A DNA stretch of 64,000 bases. It comes from Leucothrix mucor DSM 2157. GTDB lineage: Bacteria; Pseudomonadota; Gammaproteobacteria; Thiotrichales; Thiotrichaceae. The notes under the pieces are model-generated. The model was not told the origin of the DNA and ran no database searches. It worked only from the letters and a program-made list of their open reading frames with translations. Shown piece by piece: positions 36,818-45,752 of the stretch. Made by a program: the position numbers and the translations under genes. The first letter of the stretch is position 1. Each line of letters opens with the position of its first letter. The stretch covers positions 4,880,001-4,944,000 of the forward strand of contig NZ_ATTE01000001.1 of NCBI RefSeq assembly GCF_000419525.1. Reading direction: 5' to 3'.

Positions 36818-38299
36818 TTAATTTTGGAGGGTTTTAGCGACAAGAGCTTGAGCGCCAATGGTTCTTAATTGGTCAACAGCCTCAGTAAGTGCGCTAACCA
36901 ATGTTTTGTTTTGAATCAAGTCATCGCCAAAGATTTTGCTGATACCTAGCAAGCCTAGAACAATTGATTCTGCTGTGTTCGCGCCATTGTAAGCTTCACG
37001 CAACTCTGCCAGCATTGGGTCTTTCACAACAATAGTCTCGCCTTTCTCATCTTGTTCACCGGCGTATACCATCCAGCCTGCGATACCAAGAATTAACCAA
37101 GGCGTCGGTGTGTTATTGGCTAAGTGGAAGCGCAGTGATTCGCATAGGCGCTGTGGTAGCTTCTGGCTGCCATCCGTTGCGATCTGGTAGGTCTCGTGTT
37201 TGATACTGGTATTTGAGAAGCGGGAAATCAGCAAGTTGGCGTAGGCTGCTAGGTCGGTGCCTTCTGGCATGGATAGCGTCACTGCTTGCTCATCGGTCAT
37301 GAGTTTGAACGCCGCATTACGAAAGGCCTCATCCGCCATGGTTTCGTAAATGTAGCGATAGCCCGCCAAATAGCCGAGGTAAGCTAAGAAAGAGTGACTG
37401 CCGTTAAGCAAGCGCAATTTCATTTCTTCAAAAGGCCTAACGTCTTCAACGAAGGTTGCACCGGCGACATCCCACTCCGGTCGTCCATTCACGAAGTCAT
37501 CTTCAATCACCCATTGTGTGAATGATTCGCAGACGATGCCGCAAGGGTCGTTAACGCCAAGCTGCTCTGTGAGCTCGGCAAAGCTGTCATCGGTGATGGC
37601 TGGCACGATGCGATCGACCATGGTGCAAGGGAAGGTCACGTTTTGCTCAATCCATGCGCCAAGCTCGGTATCCAGCTGGTTGGCATAATCCAGAATGACT
37701 TGCTTTGCGACGCGGCTGTTATCTGGCACATTGTCGCAAGACATCACGGTAAATGGTTTGAGCGATGCCTCTTTACGTATTCTCAGCGCTTCAACAATAT
37801 AACCAATTGCAGACTTGGGGCTTTGCGGCGCTGCCAAGTCTTCAATAATCATGGTGTTGTTGAGGTCTAAGCGCCCGGTGCTTAAGTCTGCACAGTAGCC
37901 TTTTTCGGTGATGGTTAGCGAGACAATCGCAACTTGTGGCTCTGCCATTTTGTCTAGCACTGCCTGTGTGCCATCCAGTTTGGGATGGACTGACTCGATC
38001 ACTGAGCCGCTGATTTTGGCGGTAATGGTGTCGTTGCCTTTCTCTAATACTGAGAATAGGTGGTCTTGCTGGCGAAGTTGCTTGATAAGGTCGACACCAA
38101 ATAGACTGATCTCACAAATTCCCCAATCAGAGTTTGTTTTTTCAAGCATCTCATTGGTATATAACGCTTGATGAGCACGGTGAAACGCGCCAAAACCAAG
38201 GTGAACAATACGGGACTTGAGTGCTGATCGGTCGAAGCTCGGGCGAATGACTTGAGCGTTCAAAGAGGCATTTGATATATTCTTGTCCACGATTTCCAT
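36818..38299 (-). CDS. Mannitol dehydrogenase/fructuronate reductase family (UxuB/YeiQ-like)
   Basis: 493 aa, full family length. The N-terminal RIVHLGFGAFHRAHQALYTNEML is the NAD-binding Rossmann entry. SLTITEKGYC and the catalytic MKLRLLNGSHSFLAYLGYL (K-x5-N-x2-H) are intact. Side-by-side recall with E. coli YeiQ/YdfI shows very strong agreement, including SCDNxPDN, FPxTMVDRIVPA and DGSQKLPQR. It likely reduces a hexuronate or oxidises a polyol. Operon with the cupin isomerase downstream, divergent from a small Fis-like gene. Confidence 0.88.
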   Translation of the reverse strand: MEIVDKNISNASLNAQVIRPSFDRSALKSRIVHLGFGAFHRAHQALYTNEMLEKTNSDWGICEISLFGVDLIKQLRQQDHLFSVLEKGNDTITAKISGSVIESVHPKLDGTQAVLDKMAEPQVAIVSLTITEKGYCADLSTGRLDLNNTMIIEDLAAPQSPKSAIGYIVEALRIRKEASLKPFTVMSCDNVPDNSRVAKQVILDYANQLDTELGAWIEQNVTFPCTMVDRIVPAITDDSFAELTEQLGVNDPCGIVCESFTQWVIEDDFVNGRPEWDVAGATFVEDVRPFEEMKLRLLNGSHSFLAYLGYLAGYRYIYETMADEAFRNAAFKLMTDEQAVTLSMPEGTDLAAYANLLISRFSNTSIKHETYQIATDGSQKLPQRLCESLRFHLANNTPTPWLILGIAGWMVYAGEQDEKGETIVVKDPMLAELREAYNGANTAESIVLGLLGISKIFGDDLIQNKTLVSALTEAVDQLRTIGAQALVAKTLQN

Positions 38300-38426
38300 C
38301 CTTTGGTTTAGATTTGATAAGCTAGTGCAGCATTCCTGAGAATGCGTCTATTAGTATATTACGTTATTCATTTAATATGTTACTTAATGTGGTTTTCGCA
38401 ATTCACCAGCAAACGAGCCCGTAAGC

Positions 38427-38777
38427 ATGCGCAAAACAGATAAGAAAATTGATAAACAAATCAGCATCGCGCTAACCGACGTGTGCGAGAACGCTCTGGA
38501 ACAGTTTACTGGTTTTGAGTGGTTAACTCATTTAGTGAATTATTCCAACTTTCCGAGAAGTCTGAAGGTGGTTTGTGTATTTGATACGGATGACAATCTT
38601 AGCCGCTTTCTGGCAGGCAATAATGCCCAAGAGCTAGGCGCTTTAATTCAGAAAAAGCTGTTTGAAATTGATGTGGTGATGAGCGATACCGCCAGCCAGA
38701 TTGCTTACGATACGGAAGAGCAGTGTCAGGAAAAAGATAAGGGAAAGTGGGCGGATAGGCTAAGCAGATTAAAGTAA
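38427..38777 (+). CDS. Conserved gammaproteobacterial small protein (often misnamed Fis family regulator)
   Basis: 116 aa. The N-terminus MRKTDKKIDKQI and the core FEWLTHLVNYSNFPRSLKVVCVFDTDDNL match a widespread conserved family that databases often label Fis-like. I see no helix-turn-helix matching Fis. Function unknown. Divergent from the UxuB-like gene with 127 bp between, and followed by a short hairpin. Confidence 0.75.
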   Translation: MRKTDKKIDKQISIALTDVCENALEQFTGFEWLTHLVNYSNFPRSLKVVCVFDTDDNLSRFLAGNNAQELGALIQKKLFEIDVVMSDTASQIAYDTEEQCQEKDKGKWADRLSRLK

Positions 38778-38798
38778 GCCACCCCAAGCGAGGTGGCT
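38777..38798. terminator. Short stem-loop after the small conserved gene
   Basis: AGCCACC (38777-38783) pairs with GGTGGCT (38792-38798) around 8 bases. It overlaps the stop region of the plus-strand gene and lies 10 bp from the end of the convergent 38-aa ORF. Confidence 0.55.
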
Positions 38799-38808
38799 CT
38801 TCGGGTAC

Positions 38809-38925
38809 TTACTCGCCGATGCCTTTAGGGCCTTTCTTTTTAGCCGCTTTTGCTGCTTTCTTTTCTTTAGCGGTTAAAAGAGGCGCTTTCTTTGTGTCTT
38901 TTTTACTGTCTTGGCCTTTACTCAT
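38809..38925 (-). CDS. Small lysine-rich basic protein (38 aa)
   Basis: A short ORF reading MSKGQDSKKDTKKAPLLTA and ending KKKGPKGIGE. About 40 percent is Lys. AGGTG sits 8 bases before the ATG at 38925; another in-frame ATG at 38931 is too close to that site. The composition, with KEKKAAKAAKKK in the centre, resembles small basic proteins found in other gammaproteobacteria that may bind nucleic acid. The ORF is complete, well placed after its ribosome binding site and lies in an otherwise empty gap. Function unknown. Confidence 0.65.
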   Translation of the reverse strand: MSKGQDSKKDTKKAPLLTAKEKKAAKAAKKKGPKGIGE

Positions 38926-39070
38926 AATCATTTCACCTATTGTGATGTCATAAACCTAAGGCCAGACAAGGCTGGCTTCAGGGCAGTTGAGAACTGCGTA
39001 ACACTGTCAGTATGTGCCTATGAGTGGCTAATAGATATATAGCTATCAATTTAAAATCAACTATTCAGTC

Positions 39071-39148
39071 TGCCGCAGGGTGTTATTCAATTCGCTCACT
39101 CAAGCTGCGCTTGAAATGATTCGCCGAATCAAATAACACCCCACGGCA
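39071..39148. repeat. Conserved-core hairpin element, copy C
   Basis: Arms 39071-39087 and 39132-39148 are complementary at 15 of 17 positions, with sequence unlike the arms of copy B. The centre (39088-39131) is almost identical to that of copy B at 30621-30664, including the small TCAAGC/GCTTGA hairpin. It ends 6 bp before the aldehyde dehydrogenase gene, in a convergent gap. Confidence 0.85.
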
Positions 39149-39154
39149 ACGTGG

Positions 39155-40648
39155 TTATAGTTGAATCCATGCCGTTTTAAGGTTGGTGTATTTGTCCAAT
39201 GCATGCATCGACTTATCAACACCGTTGCCCGACTGCTTAACTCCACCCAGCGGCACGGTTACATCAGGCCCACCATAGGTATTCACATGCACCACGCCTG
39301 CTTGAATCGAGCGAATCATGCGATGAGCGCGAGATAAGTTATCGGTCCAAACACCCGAAGCCAAACCATAGTTAGAAGCATTCGCCAGCTGTACCGCTTC
39401 CTCTTCTGTATCAAAGCTCACGACACCGAGTATCGGGCCAAATACTTCTTCTTTGTCCAGCTGCATTGTTGACTTAACGCCATCAAACACGGTTGGAGAC
39501 ATGTAGTAACCACCACTTTCGGTGAGAATGCGCTCGCCGCCAGTGACTAAGTTGGCTCCTTCTTTTACCGCACTTTCAACAAACGATAGGTCCTTTTCAA
39601 GCTGCACGGCACTATTCACTGCACCGATATCACTGGCTAAGTTTAAGGGATCTCCGATGCGCAGTTGGCGAGCGACGGCGACTAAGTGCTCGACAAATTC
39701 ATCATGCGCTTCGCGCTGGACTAATAAGCGTGATCCTGCCACGCAGACTTGGCCTGAGTTTCTGAAAATTCCCATTGCGGAAACTTTGGCTGCCTTCGCT
39801 AAATCTGCGGTATCTGCAAATACAATATTGGGTGATTTGCCGCCCAGTTCCAGATACACCCGCTTCAAATTAGAGCGTGCTGAGTATTCCAGTAACTTAC
39901 GTCCAACAAAACCAGAGCCGGTAAACACCAATACATCGACATCGTTGTGCAAGCCCAATGCTTCGCCAGATACAGCACCTTGTCCGGTAATCACGTTAAA
40001 CACGCCATCGGGTAGCCCTGCTTCGCTACAGATTTCTGCGAGACGCAACAAGCTTAACGAGGCTGTTTCAGAGGGCTTTAGTACCACGGAATTACCGGTT
40101 GCCAGTGCGGGTGCAATTTTCCAGGCAGCAATCATCAGTGGGAAGTTCCACGGTACAATGGCCCCGACGACTCCAACGGGTTCACGGTGAATCATACCCA
40201 GCACTGAGCTAGAGGTTGGGGCAATTTCTCCGTACACCTTATCAATGGATTCTGCATAAAAGCGCATGGTCCCAGCGGCAGAGCCAGGCTCTGCACGGTA
40301 GGCCATATTAATCTCCGTCCCGTTATCACGCACACCAAGTACTGCAAGCTCTAGTGCATTGGCCTCGATTAAATCAGCAATTTTCAGCATGACTTTCTTG
40401 CGTTCGGCAGGTGCGGCTTTCGACCAACTACCTTTTTCAAACACCTCACGAGCCGCCTTCACTGCGCGATCGACATCCTCTGCGCCAGCATCTGCCATCG
40501 TAGTGAGAACCGTTCCATCAATCGGACTAATCACGTCCATGGTTTGACCACTGCTTGCGGCCTGCCATTCACCGTTAATAAATAGCTGCTGAGGGGCAAC
40601 CGTCTGTTGGCGAAGCGTGTCAATTTTTTGTTGATCTAACATAGTCAT
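39155..40648 (-). CDS. Aldehyde dehydrogenase family protein (PuuC-like)
   Basis: 497 aa, standard for NAD-dependent aldehyde dehydrogenases. Catalytic Cys in FRNSGQVCVAGSRLLVQ (about residue 302), general base Glu in LELGGKSPNIVF, cofactor motif GAIVPWNFPLMIAAWKIAPAL. The N-terminal PQQLFINGEWQAASSGQTMDV resembles PuuC/GabD-type enzymes acting on amino-aldehydes. It is the last gene of the tctCBA-aminotransferase-kinase row, 88 bp after the UPF0261 gene, so it probably oxidises the aldehyde made by that pathway. Confidence 0.88.
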   Translation of the reverse strand: MTMLDQQKIDTLRQQTVAPQQLFINGEWQAASSGQTMDVISPIDGTVLTTMADAGAEDVDRAVKAAREVFEKGSWSKAAPAERKKVMLKIADLIEANALELAVLGVRDNGTEINMAYRAEPGSAAGTMRFYAESIDKVYGEIAPTSSSVLGMIHREPVGVVGAIVPWNFPLMIAAWKIAPALATGNSVVLKPSETASLSLLRLAEICSEAGLPDGVFNVITGQGAVSGEALGLHNDVDVLVFTGSGFVGRKLLEYSARSNLKRVYLELGGKSPNIVFADTADLAKAAKVSAMGIFRNSGQVCVAGSRLLVQREAHDEFVEHLVAVARQLRIGDPLNLASDIGAVNSAVQLEKDLSFVESAVKEGANLVTGGERILTESGGYYMSPTVFDGVKSTMQLDKEEVFGPILGVVSFDTEEEAVQLANASNYGLASGVWTDNLSRAHRMIRSIQAGVVHVNTYGGPDVTVPLGGVKQSGNGVDKSMHALDKYTNLKTAWIQL

Positions 40649-40736
40649 TCCCGAAGTTTTAATGCACCGCTAGCGTGCAGTCCATGAACTGATAATACAT
40701 AAGGTTGCCGGTCTAAACCGACCCCATTGCTGCTAA

Positions 40737-41972
40737 TTAGCTGGTTTTAATGGTGCCGTCCGCAACCCACTGGTCAAAGATTTCAAGTGCGGTATCGGCA
40801 AATGCCTGATCATTGATATGCGCATCTATCTCCGTCATTTTAACGGGAGCCACAATGGCCTTGCGCATTTCATCACAGAATGCCGCCAAGCCTTGCGGAT
40901 CGTAAGCATCGCCACCTTCCTTATCCCACTCTTCAATGCCTTGGTTCGGTAAGATGAGGTGAGTTGGCGCGCCAGACTCGGATAAGCGCTTAGCCATCTC
41001 TCTTGCTGTTTGCCTGCGTTCTTCGCTATTGAGTGCGGATGATTTAATCAAGCGGTTGTGAGCGTGAAAGGGCCGGTCCTGAAACTGTTTTGGTATGGCT
41101 TGCCAGCCCGCAAAATCAATCAGGTCGATAGCGCCCGGTGCCACTAGTTGTGGAGTACCTGCGCGGCCAGCACTTAACAAGCGATCCTGGCCTGAGTTGA
41201 CTACTGAGCCAAAGACTAAGTTACTCAGCTCCTGCATGGAGAAATCCATCACACAGGCAAATTCGCCTTTGGCCGCGATACTTTCATAAGCCATACCGCC
41301 CATGCCCGTTGAGTGAAAAATGGCGACTTCAAAGCCACGTGCTTCAAGTGCAGGTTTTAACCGTTTCATATAGCGCAAACAAGAGCTGCCTAGTGATGTC
41401 ATGCCGACGACCGGACGATCATTAGTGCAGGGCTCCACTGCTCTTGCGGCACCTAATACTGCACCAGCTGCTTGGCTTAGGGAGGATTTACACACGCTAT
41501 TCAATCCATATAATCCACCCGCCCAGAGAATCATTTGGATATCTGCGGCTAAGCGTCCAGGCTCTATTAGCGGTGAAAAGGATACGGTTGAAACCACATA
41601 CTTTGGAATACCTAGTGGTAAGGCTTGGCACACATCCAACGCTAAGTCTGTCGCCATGGTGCCGCCTAAGAATACAATGCCATCGAAGCGTCCTTGCCGG
41701 AGGAGGTCAGCTGCCAATCGGGAGGCACCGGCGGCCATCATCTGTATCGCTTTGTTTTCACTATTGAAATCAATGGCTGCTTGAATGGAGCTACCAGCGG
41801 CTTCGGCGACTTGATGCTTTGAGATATCCTTTGGCTGCTCAGGGTCGCCTAGCACACTCACATCCATGGTCAACACGCCACCGCCCATGGCTTTGATGCG
41901 TGATGCCATGTATTCCAGCTCATCGTTTTTAGTATCGTAAGTGCCGACAATTAAAATCGTTTTATCTGACAT
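40737..41972 (-). CDS. UPF0261/Tm-1-like family protein
   Basis: 411 aa. The N-terminus KTILIVGTYDTKNDELEYMASRI is the family signature, and GIVFLGGTMATDLALDV and GMTSLGSSCLRYMKRLKPALEARGFEVAIFHSTGMGG (read in parts) mark the two Rossmann-like halves. The C-terminal THLILPNQGIEEWD is also typical. Homologous to the tomato Tm-1 ATP-binding domain; biochemical role in bacteria unknown. Usually paired with a TIM-barrel partner, which is not seen here. AGGAGG before the start. A 235-bp decayed copy of part of this gene lies at 50562-50796. Confidence 0.88.
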   Translation of the reverse strand: MSDKTILIVGTYDTKNDELEYMASRIKAMGGGVLTMDVSVLGDPEQPKDISKHQVAEAAGSSIQAAIDFNSENKAIQMMAAGASRLAADLLRQGRFDGIVFLGGTMATDLALDVCQALPLGIPKYVVSTVSFSPLIEPGRLAADIQMILWAGGLYGLNSVCKSSLSQAAGAVLGAARAVEPCTNDRPVVGMTSLGSSCLRYMKRLKPALEARGFEVAIFHSTGMGGMAYESIAAKGEFACVMDFSMQELSNLVFGSVVNSGQDRLLSAGRAGTPQLVAPGAIDLIDFAGWQAIPKQFQDRPFHAHNRLIKSSALNSEERRQTAREMAKRLSESGAPTHLILPNQGIEEWDKEGGDAYDPQGLAAFCDEMRKAIVAPVKMTEIDAHINDQAFADTALEIFDQWVADGTIKTS

Positions 41973-41993
41973 AAGATCCTCCTGAAAATCGTT

Positions 41994-42935
41994 TTACTCG
42001 CTGAGGTATGGTTCAGCGAGTGCGATGGCATTATTAATAAAACGCTCACTGCGTTGCAGTCCACCGGCTTCATTCAAGCGTGGTACCACCCAGCCGACAT
42101 AGGTACAGGCACGTAATAACATAAGCAGCGGTAAGTATTCCGTTGCTAGCGGTCGCACCGTTTGATAGCCTTCAATTAAGGCTTGCTCCAGCTGAGGGTA
42201 GTCCGGCTCATCGCGATTTTTAAACAGCGCAGTTGCCACCTCAAATAAGCGAAACCCGTAGCCACTGTCATCAAAGTCCAGCAATTGAATGTCATCGCCT
42301 TTCAAAAAGATATTCTCACGCACCATGTCAGCGTGAATCAGACCGAAATCCAGTTGCCCATCCAGCTCATTCAATACTTGTGCTGCCTTATCTCGAACGG
42401 CTTTTAGTTGCTTGGCCTGTGCGCTGGAAAGCTGTGGATTGTCCCAAAAACGCCCCCATAACGGCTCTTCTCCGACTAGGCCATCCTGATCCCAAGCGGG
42501 TCGGGTAAAGCCATTAGGCGTCTTCCAACCGTCGGTGACTTGGTGTAAATGGGCCATGGTTTGCCCGATTTTACGGAAGGTTTCCAATCGCTTGTCAAGT
42601 ATCAGAGCTTGTCCGGTACTGCCTAATGGCACACCATCCAGCAGGCTCAGGCAGTCAATTTGCCAGTCATCAATCACCTCGCCAAAACTGCCTGCGACTG
42701 AAGTAATCGGCTGAGGCACTGCCATTCCTTGATCAGCCAGATAAGCCATCCATTGCAGCTCTGAGTTTAGCTGTGCATCGCTGCGATATTGCTGGCGATG
42801 AAGGCGTAAAACACAGGGCTTTGCTTGTGCTGGTTTAATGAGATAAACGCGGTTTTCCCGCTCAGCGAGCAAAGAGTAGGGCGTCTCCTCAGACCAGCCC
42901 CAGCGCACGAATGCTTGGCGAATGATGGAGTCCAT
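41994..42935 (-). CDS. Aminoglycoside phosphotransferase (APH) family kinase
   Basis: 313 aa. The kinase catalytic loop FGLIHADMVRENIFLKGDDIQLLDFDDSGYG (read in parts; HxDxxxxN then DFDD) is complete, and the N-lobe has RVYLIKPAQAKPCVLRLHR. This family includes hydroxylysine kinase, ethanolamine/choline kinase and homoserine-kinase-like enzymes. Its stop overlaps the start of the adjoining phospholyase-type aminotransferase by one base, so the phosphorylated product is probably the substrate of that enzyme. The kinase substrate itself is inferred, not read. Confidence 0.82.
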   Translation of the reverse strand: MDSIIRQAFVRWGWSEETPYSLLAERENRVYLIKPAQAKPCVLRLHRQQYRSDAQLNSELQWMAYLADQGMAVPQPITSVAGSFGEVIDDWQIDCLSLLDGVPLGSTGQALILDKRLETFRKIGQTMAHLHQVTDGWKTPNGFTRPAWDQDGLVGEEPLWGRFWDNPQLSSAQAKQLKAVRDKAAQVLNELDGQLDFGLIHADMVRENIFLKGDDIQLLDFDDSGYGFRLFEVATALFKNRDEPDYPQLEQALIEGYQTVRPLATEYLPLLMLLRACTYVGWVVPRLNEAGGLQRSERFINNAIALAEPYLSE

Positions 42936-44242
42936 TACGCCTCCAATGGTGTAACAGCCAGTACCGCATCCAGTGTTTGCAAAAACACATCGGCTTCTGC
43001 CCGCCCAAATACCATCGGTGGGCGGACTTTGAGTACGTTGTAATGAATGCCCAGTTTGTTAATCAGTACGCCCTGTTGACGCATGCCATTGACCACGCGT
43101 TGAGTAAATTCTGTGGCGGGTGCTTTGCTTGCTTTATCCAGCACCATTTCGGCACCAAAGAATAAACCAGAGCCTCGCACATCACCGATACAGTCATACT
43201 TTTGAGCTAATTGTGACAAGCCTTGTCGGGCATATTCGCCAACGTCCCGGGCATTTTCCATTAGCTGCTCTTCCTGTACGACTTTCAGCGTTGCCATTGC
43301 TGCAGCACAAGAAACGGGGTTACCACCGAAGGTATTAAAGTAGCGGAATGAGTTACGGAAGGTGGCAAGAATTTCAGGTGAGGTCACCAGGCCTGCAACC
43401 GGATGACCATTGCCCATGGGTTTACCCAAGGTAATGATGTCGGGTGTGAAGCCCATCCGTTGGTGTGCCCACATATGAGTGCCCGTGCGGCCAAATCCTG
43501 GCTGTACTTCATCGGCAATGATGACGCCACCGGCTTTGCGAATAACCTCCACGGTAGGGGCTAGCCAGCCCATTGGCAGATCTGGAAAGCCTTCATTGGC
43601 AAAGTATGGGCATAGAATCATTCCTGAAAATCCGACGCCGGAGCTTTCCAGTTCAGCAATTTTTTCCTCAACCGCACTGGCAAAAGCGTGAGCATGGGCC
43701 ATGCCGGCTTCACCACCTAAGGGGCGATAGCTGTCTGGTGCCGGAACATAGGCAACGCGATCTGCACCGCCACCGATGGGTGGGTTGGTGCGGCTTAAGC
43801 GAGACACGCTTTCGGTATTGCCATGATAAGTGTGGTCGGTCGCGATAATTCCGGTTTTACCTGTTACCGCCTGTGCCATGCGCAATGCAATATCGTTAGC
43901 TTCAGAGCCGCTACAGGTCATAATCACACTGGAAAATGGCTCTGCAAACGTTGCTGTTAAACGGTCTGCATAGTCGAGGATGCCTTCATGTAAATAGCGG
44001 GTATGCGTGTTTAGGGTGTTTGCTTGTTGGCAGATTGCTTCGACCACTTTGGGGTGGCAATGTCCGACATGTGCAACATTGTTATAACAATCTAAATACC
44101 GTCTGCCAGCCTTATCCCAAACCCAAGCGCCTTCACCTTTGACTAAGTGAACAGGCTCTTCATAGAAGGTTGAGACATTGGGCCCAAGGCGTTGTACGCG
44201 GCGCTTTAATAGGGTTTCTACTGCGGGTGAGTTAGCGGTCAC
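42935..44242 (-). CDS. Class III aminotransferase, phospho-lyase type (ETNPPL/PHYKPL-like)
   Basis: 435 aa, fold-type I PLP enzyme. LDCYNNVAHVGHCHPKVVEA is the hallmark of the subgroup holding ethanolamine-phosphate and 5-phosphohydroxylysine phospho-lyases, shared with the human enzymes from memory. The PLP lysine lies in ITLGKPMGNGHPVAGLV and the Asp in IIADEVQPGFGRTG. These enzymes remove ammonia and phosphate together to leave an aldehyde. One-base overlap with the APH kinase and 4-base overlap with tctA indicate tight co-expression. Plain transaminase activity is the alternative. Confidence 0.85.
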   Translation of the reverse strand: MTANSPAVETLLKRRVQRLGPNVSTFYEEPVHLVKGEGAWVWDKAGRRYLDCYNNVAHVGHCHPKVVEAICQQANTLNTHTRYLHEGILDYADRLTATFAEPFSSVIMTCSGSEANDIALRMAQAVTGKTGIIATDHTYHGNTESVSRLSRTNPPIGGGADRVAYVPAPDSYRPLGGEAGMAHAHAFASAVEEKIAELESSGVGFSGMILCPYFANEGFPDLPMGWLAPTVEVIRKAGGVIIADEVQPGFGRTGTHMWAHQRMGFTPDIITLGKPMGNGHPVAGLVTSPEILATFRNSFRYFNTFGGNPVSCAAAMATLKVVQEEQLMENARDVGEYARQGLSQLAQKYDCIGDVRGSGLFFGAEMVLDKASKAPATEFTQRVVNGMRQQGVLINKLGIHYNVLKVRPPMVFGRAEADVFLQTLDAVLAVTPLEA

Positions 44243-45744
44243 GATTGATCTTCCTTTTGAATTTTCTTTTTGTGTCCGTGGTATTCTTTAATCACGGTAC
44301 GCACATGTAAGATGATGACTAGCACAATAATGCCGAAGATGATTGCGGAGATGGGGCGGTCAATAAAGTCCAGAGGTGTTTTTACGCGAGCCATTGAGGA
44401 GCGCAATTTCACTTCCATAATACCGCCCAAGACCATCCCCAGAATAATGGGAACGATAGGGAGGTTCAGGCGTTTTAGTACCAAACCAAACACACCAAAG
44501 CCTGCGGCGATCACGCAGTCGGTCACTGAGTTTCTCAGCGAGTACACACCAACGAAGCTCAATGCCAGTATCACCACACCCAGCAAGCGGGTCGGGATTT
44601 GAATCATGCGTAGAATCATATTGGTGGAGAACATCAGGAAGATCAGCACTAATACATTCAGCAGCAATAAGGCGATATACAGCGCCATTACAAAGTCCAT
44701 TTGATTCTGGAATAACTGCGGCCCTGGAATAACGTTGTGTACGTAAAACACTGATAACATCATGGCGGTGAGTGCTTCACCGGGAATACCCAGTGCCAGC
44801 AGGGGAATCATGGCGGCAGCCGGTACTGCATTATTTGAAGTCTCTGAGGCGACTAATCCTTCGGGAGAGCCTTTGCCAAATAACTCAGGATTCTTTGAGG
44901 TTTTTTGGGCATAGGTGTAGGACATAAACTGAGCGGTGAATTCACCCACGCCCGGAATCATTCCCATCAATATGCCAAAGCCTGCGGAAACACTGGCGAC
45001 ACGCTTGTAAATCCAAAGCTCTTTTAAGCCTTCAAACAAGCCACCTTCTACGGGTACGGCCTTGGGAGCGCTATCTTTTTCAGTGAGCAGTAAAAAGGCT
45101 TGTGAGAGAGCGAATAAGCCCAATATCACGACAATCAAATCAACCCCTGAAGCCAGCCAGGTCTGCTCAAAGGTGTAACGTTGGGTGTAGCCGATGGGCT
45201 CCATGCCAATACTATTTAGGAAAATACCGAAGCAGGCGAGCATTCCTGCAGCTAAGACCTGACCACGGTGGGCAAAAATCACCAGAACAATACCGAGTAG
45301 TGCCGCCATAAATATCTCACGGCTACCAAAGTGCGGAGCGATCATGGCTAAAATCGGCGCAAATAGTATCAGGCAAACGATTGAGAGTATGCCGCCAATG
45401 AATGAGGAGGAGTAAGCAAGGCTGAGCGCGCGACGACTTTTTCCTCGTTTGGTCATGGGGTAGCCGTCGTAGGTGGTGAGTGCATTAACGGCAGTGCCAG
45501 GTGTATTAATCAGGATGGCAGGGATGGAGCCACCATACATAGATGAGCCATAGATGCCGAGTAATAGTGTTAGACCGACAATGGGCTCTAAGGAAAATGT
45601 GGCGGGTAGTAAGATGGCAATGGCAACTGCTGCGCCCACGCCGGGAATCGCCCCAATCAATACACCACCTACTGAGCCAATCAGTAAAGCGATCAACACA
45701 TCCCAGCGGAGCAAGGTATCCATTGCTCCCATAAAAACGTCCAT
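44239..45744 (-). CDS. tctA: Tripartite tricarboxylate transporter large permease (TctA)
   Basis: 501 aa, about 12 hydrophobic helices, full length. Family motifs: GAIPGVGAAVAIAILLPATF near the N-terminus, GIYGSSMYGGSIPAILINTPG, and MIPGVGEFTAQFMSY. With TctB and the periplasmic TctC it imports a carboxylate or amino compound. It overlaps the aminotransferase start by 4 bp, linking uptake and catabolism. Confidence 0.94.
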   Translation of the reverse strand: MDVFMGAMDTLLRWDVLIALLIGSVGGVLIGAIPGVGAAVAIAILLPATFSLEPIVGLTLLLGIYGSSMYGGSIPAILINTPGTAVNALTTYDGYPMTKRGKSRRALSLAYSSSFIGGILSIVCLILFAPILAMIAPHFGSREIFMAALLGIVLVIFAHRGQVLAAGMLACFGIFLNSIGMEPIGYTQRYTFEQTWLASGVDLIVVILGLFALSQAFLLLTEKDSAPKAVPVEGGLFEGLKELWIYKRVASVSAGFGILMGMIPGVGEFTAQFMSYTYAQKTSKNPELFGKGSPEGLVASETSNNAVPAAAMIPLLALGIPGEALTAMMLSVFYVHNVIPGPQLFQNQMDFVMALYIALLLLNVLVLIFLMFSTNMILRMIQIPTRLLGVVILALSFVGVYSLRNSVTDCVIAAGFGVFGLVLKRLNLPIVPIILGMVLGGIMEVKLRSSMARVKTPLDFIDRPISAIIFGIIVLVIILHVRTVIKEYHGHKKKIQKEDQS

Positions 45745-45752
45745 AACGCCCC

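Noticed and set aside
38427-38777. Calling this gene a Fis transcription factor
   Set aside because: The name is a common database error for this family; no Fis-type helix-turn-helix is visible.
43120-43848. Plus-strand ORFs within the phospholyase-type gene
   Set aside because: Frame shadows of a strong minus-strand gene with intact PLP motifs.
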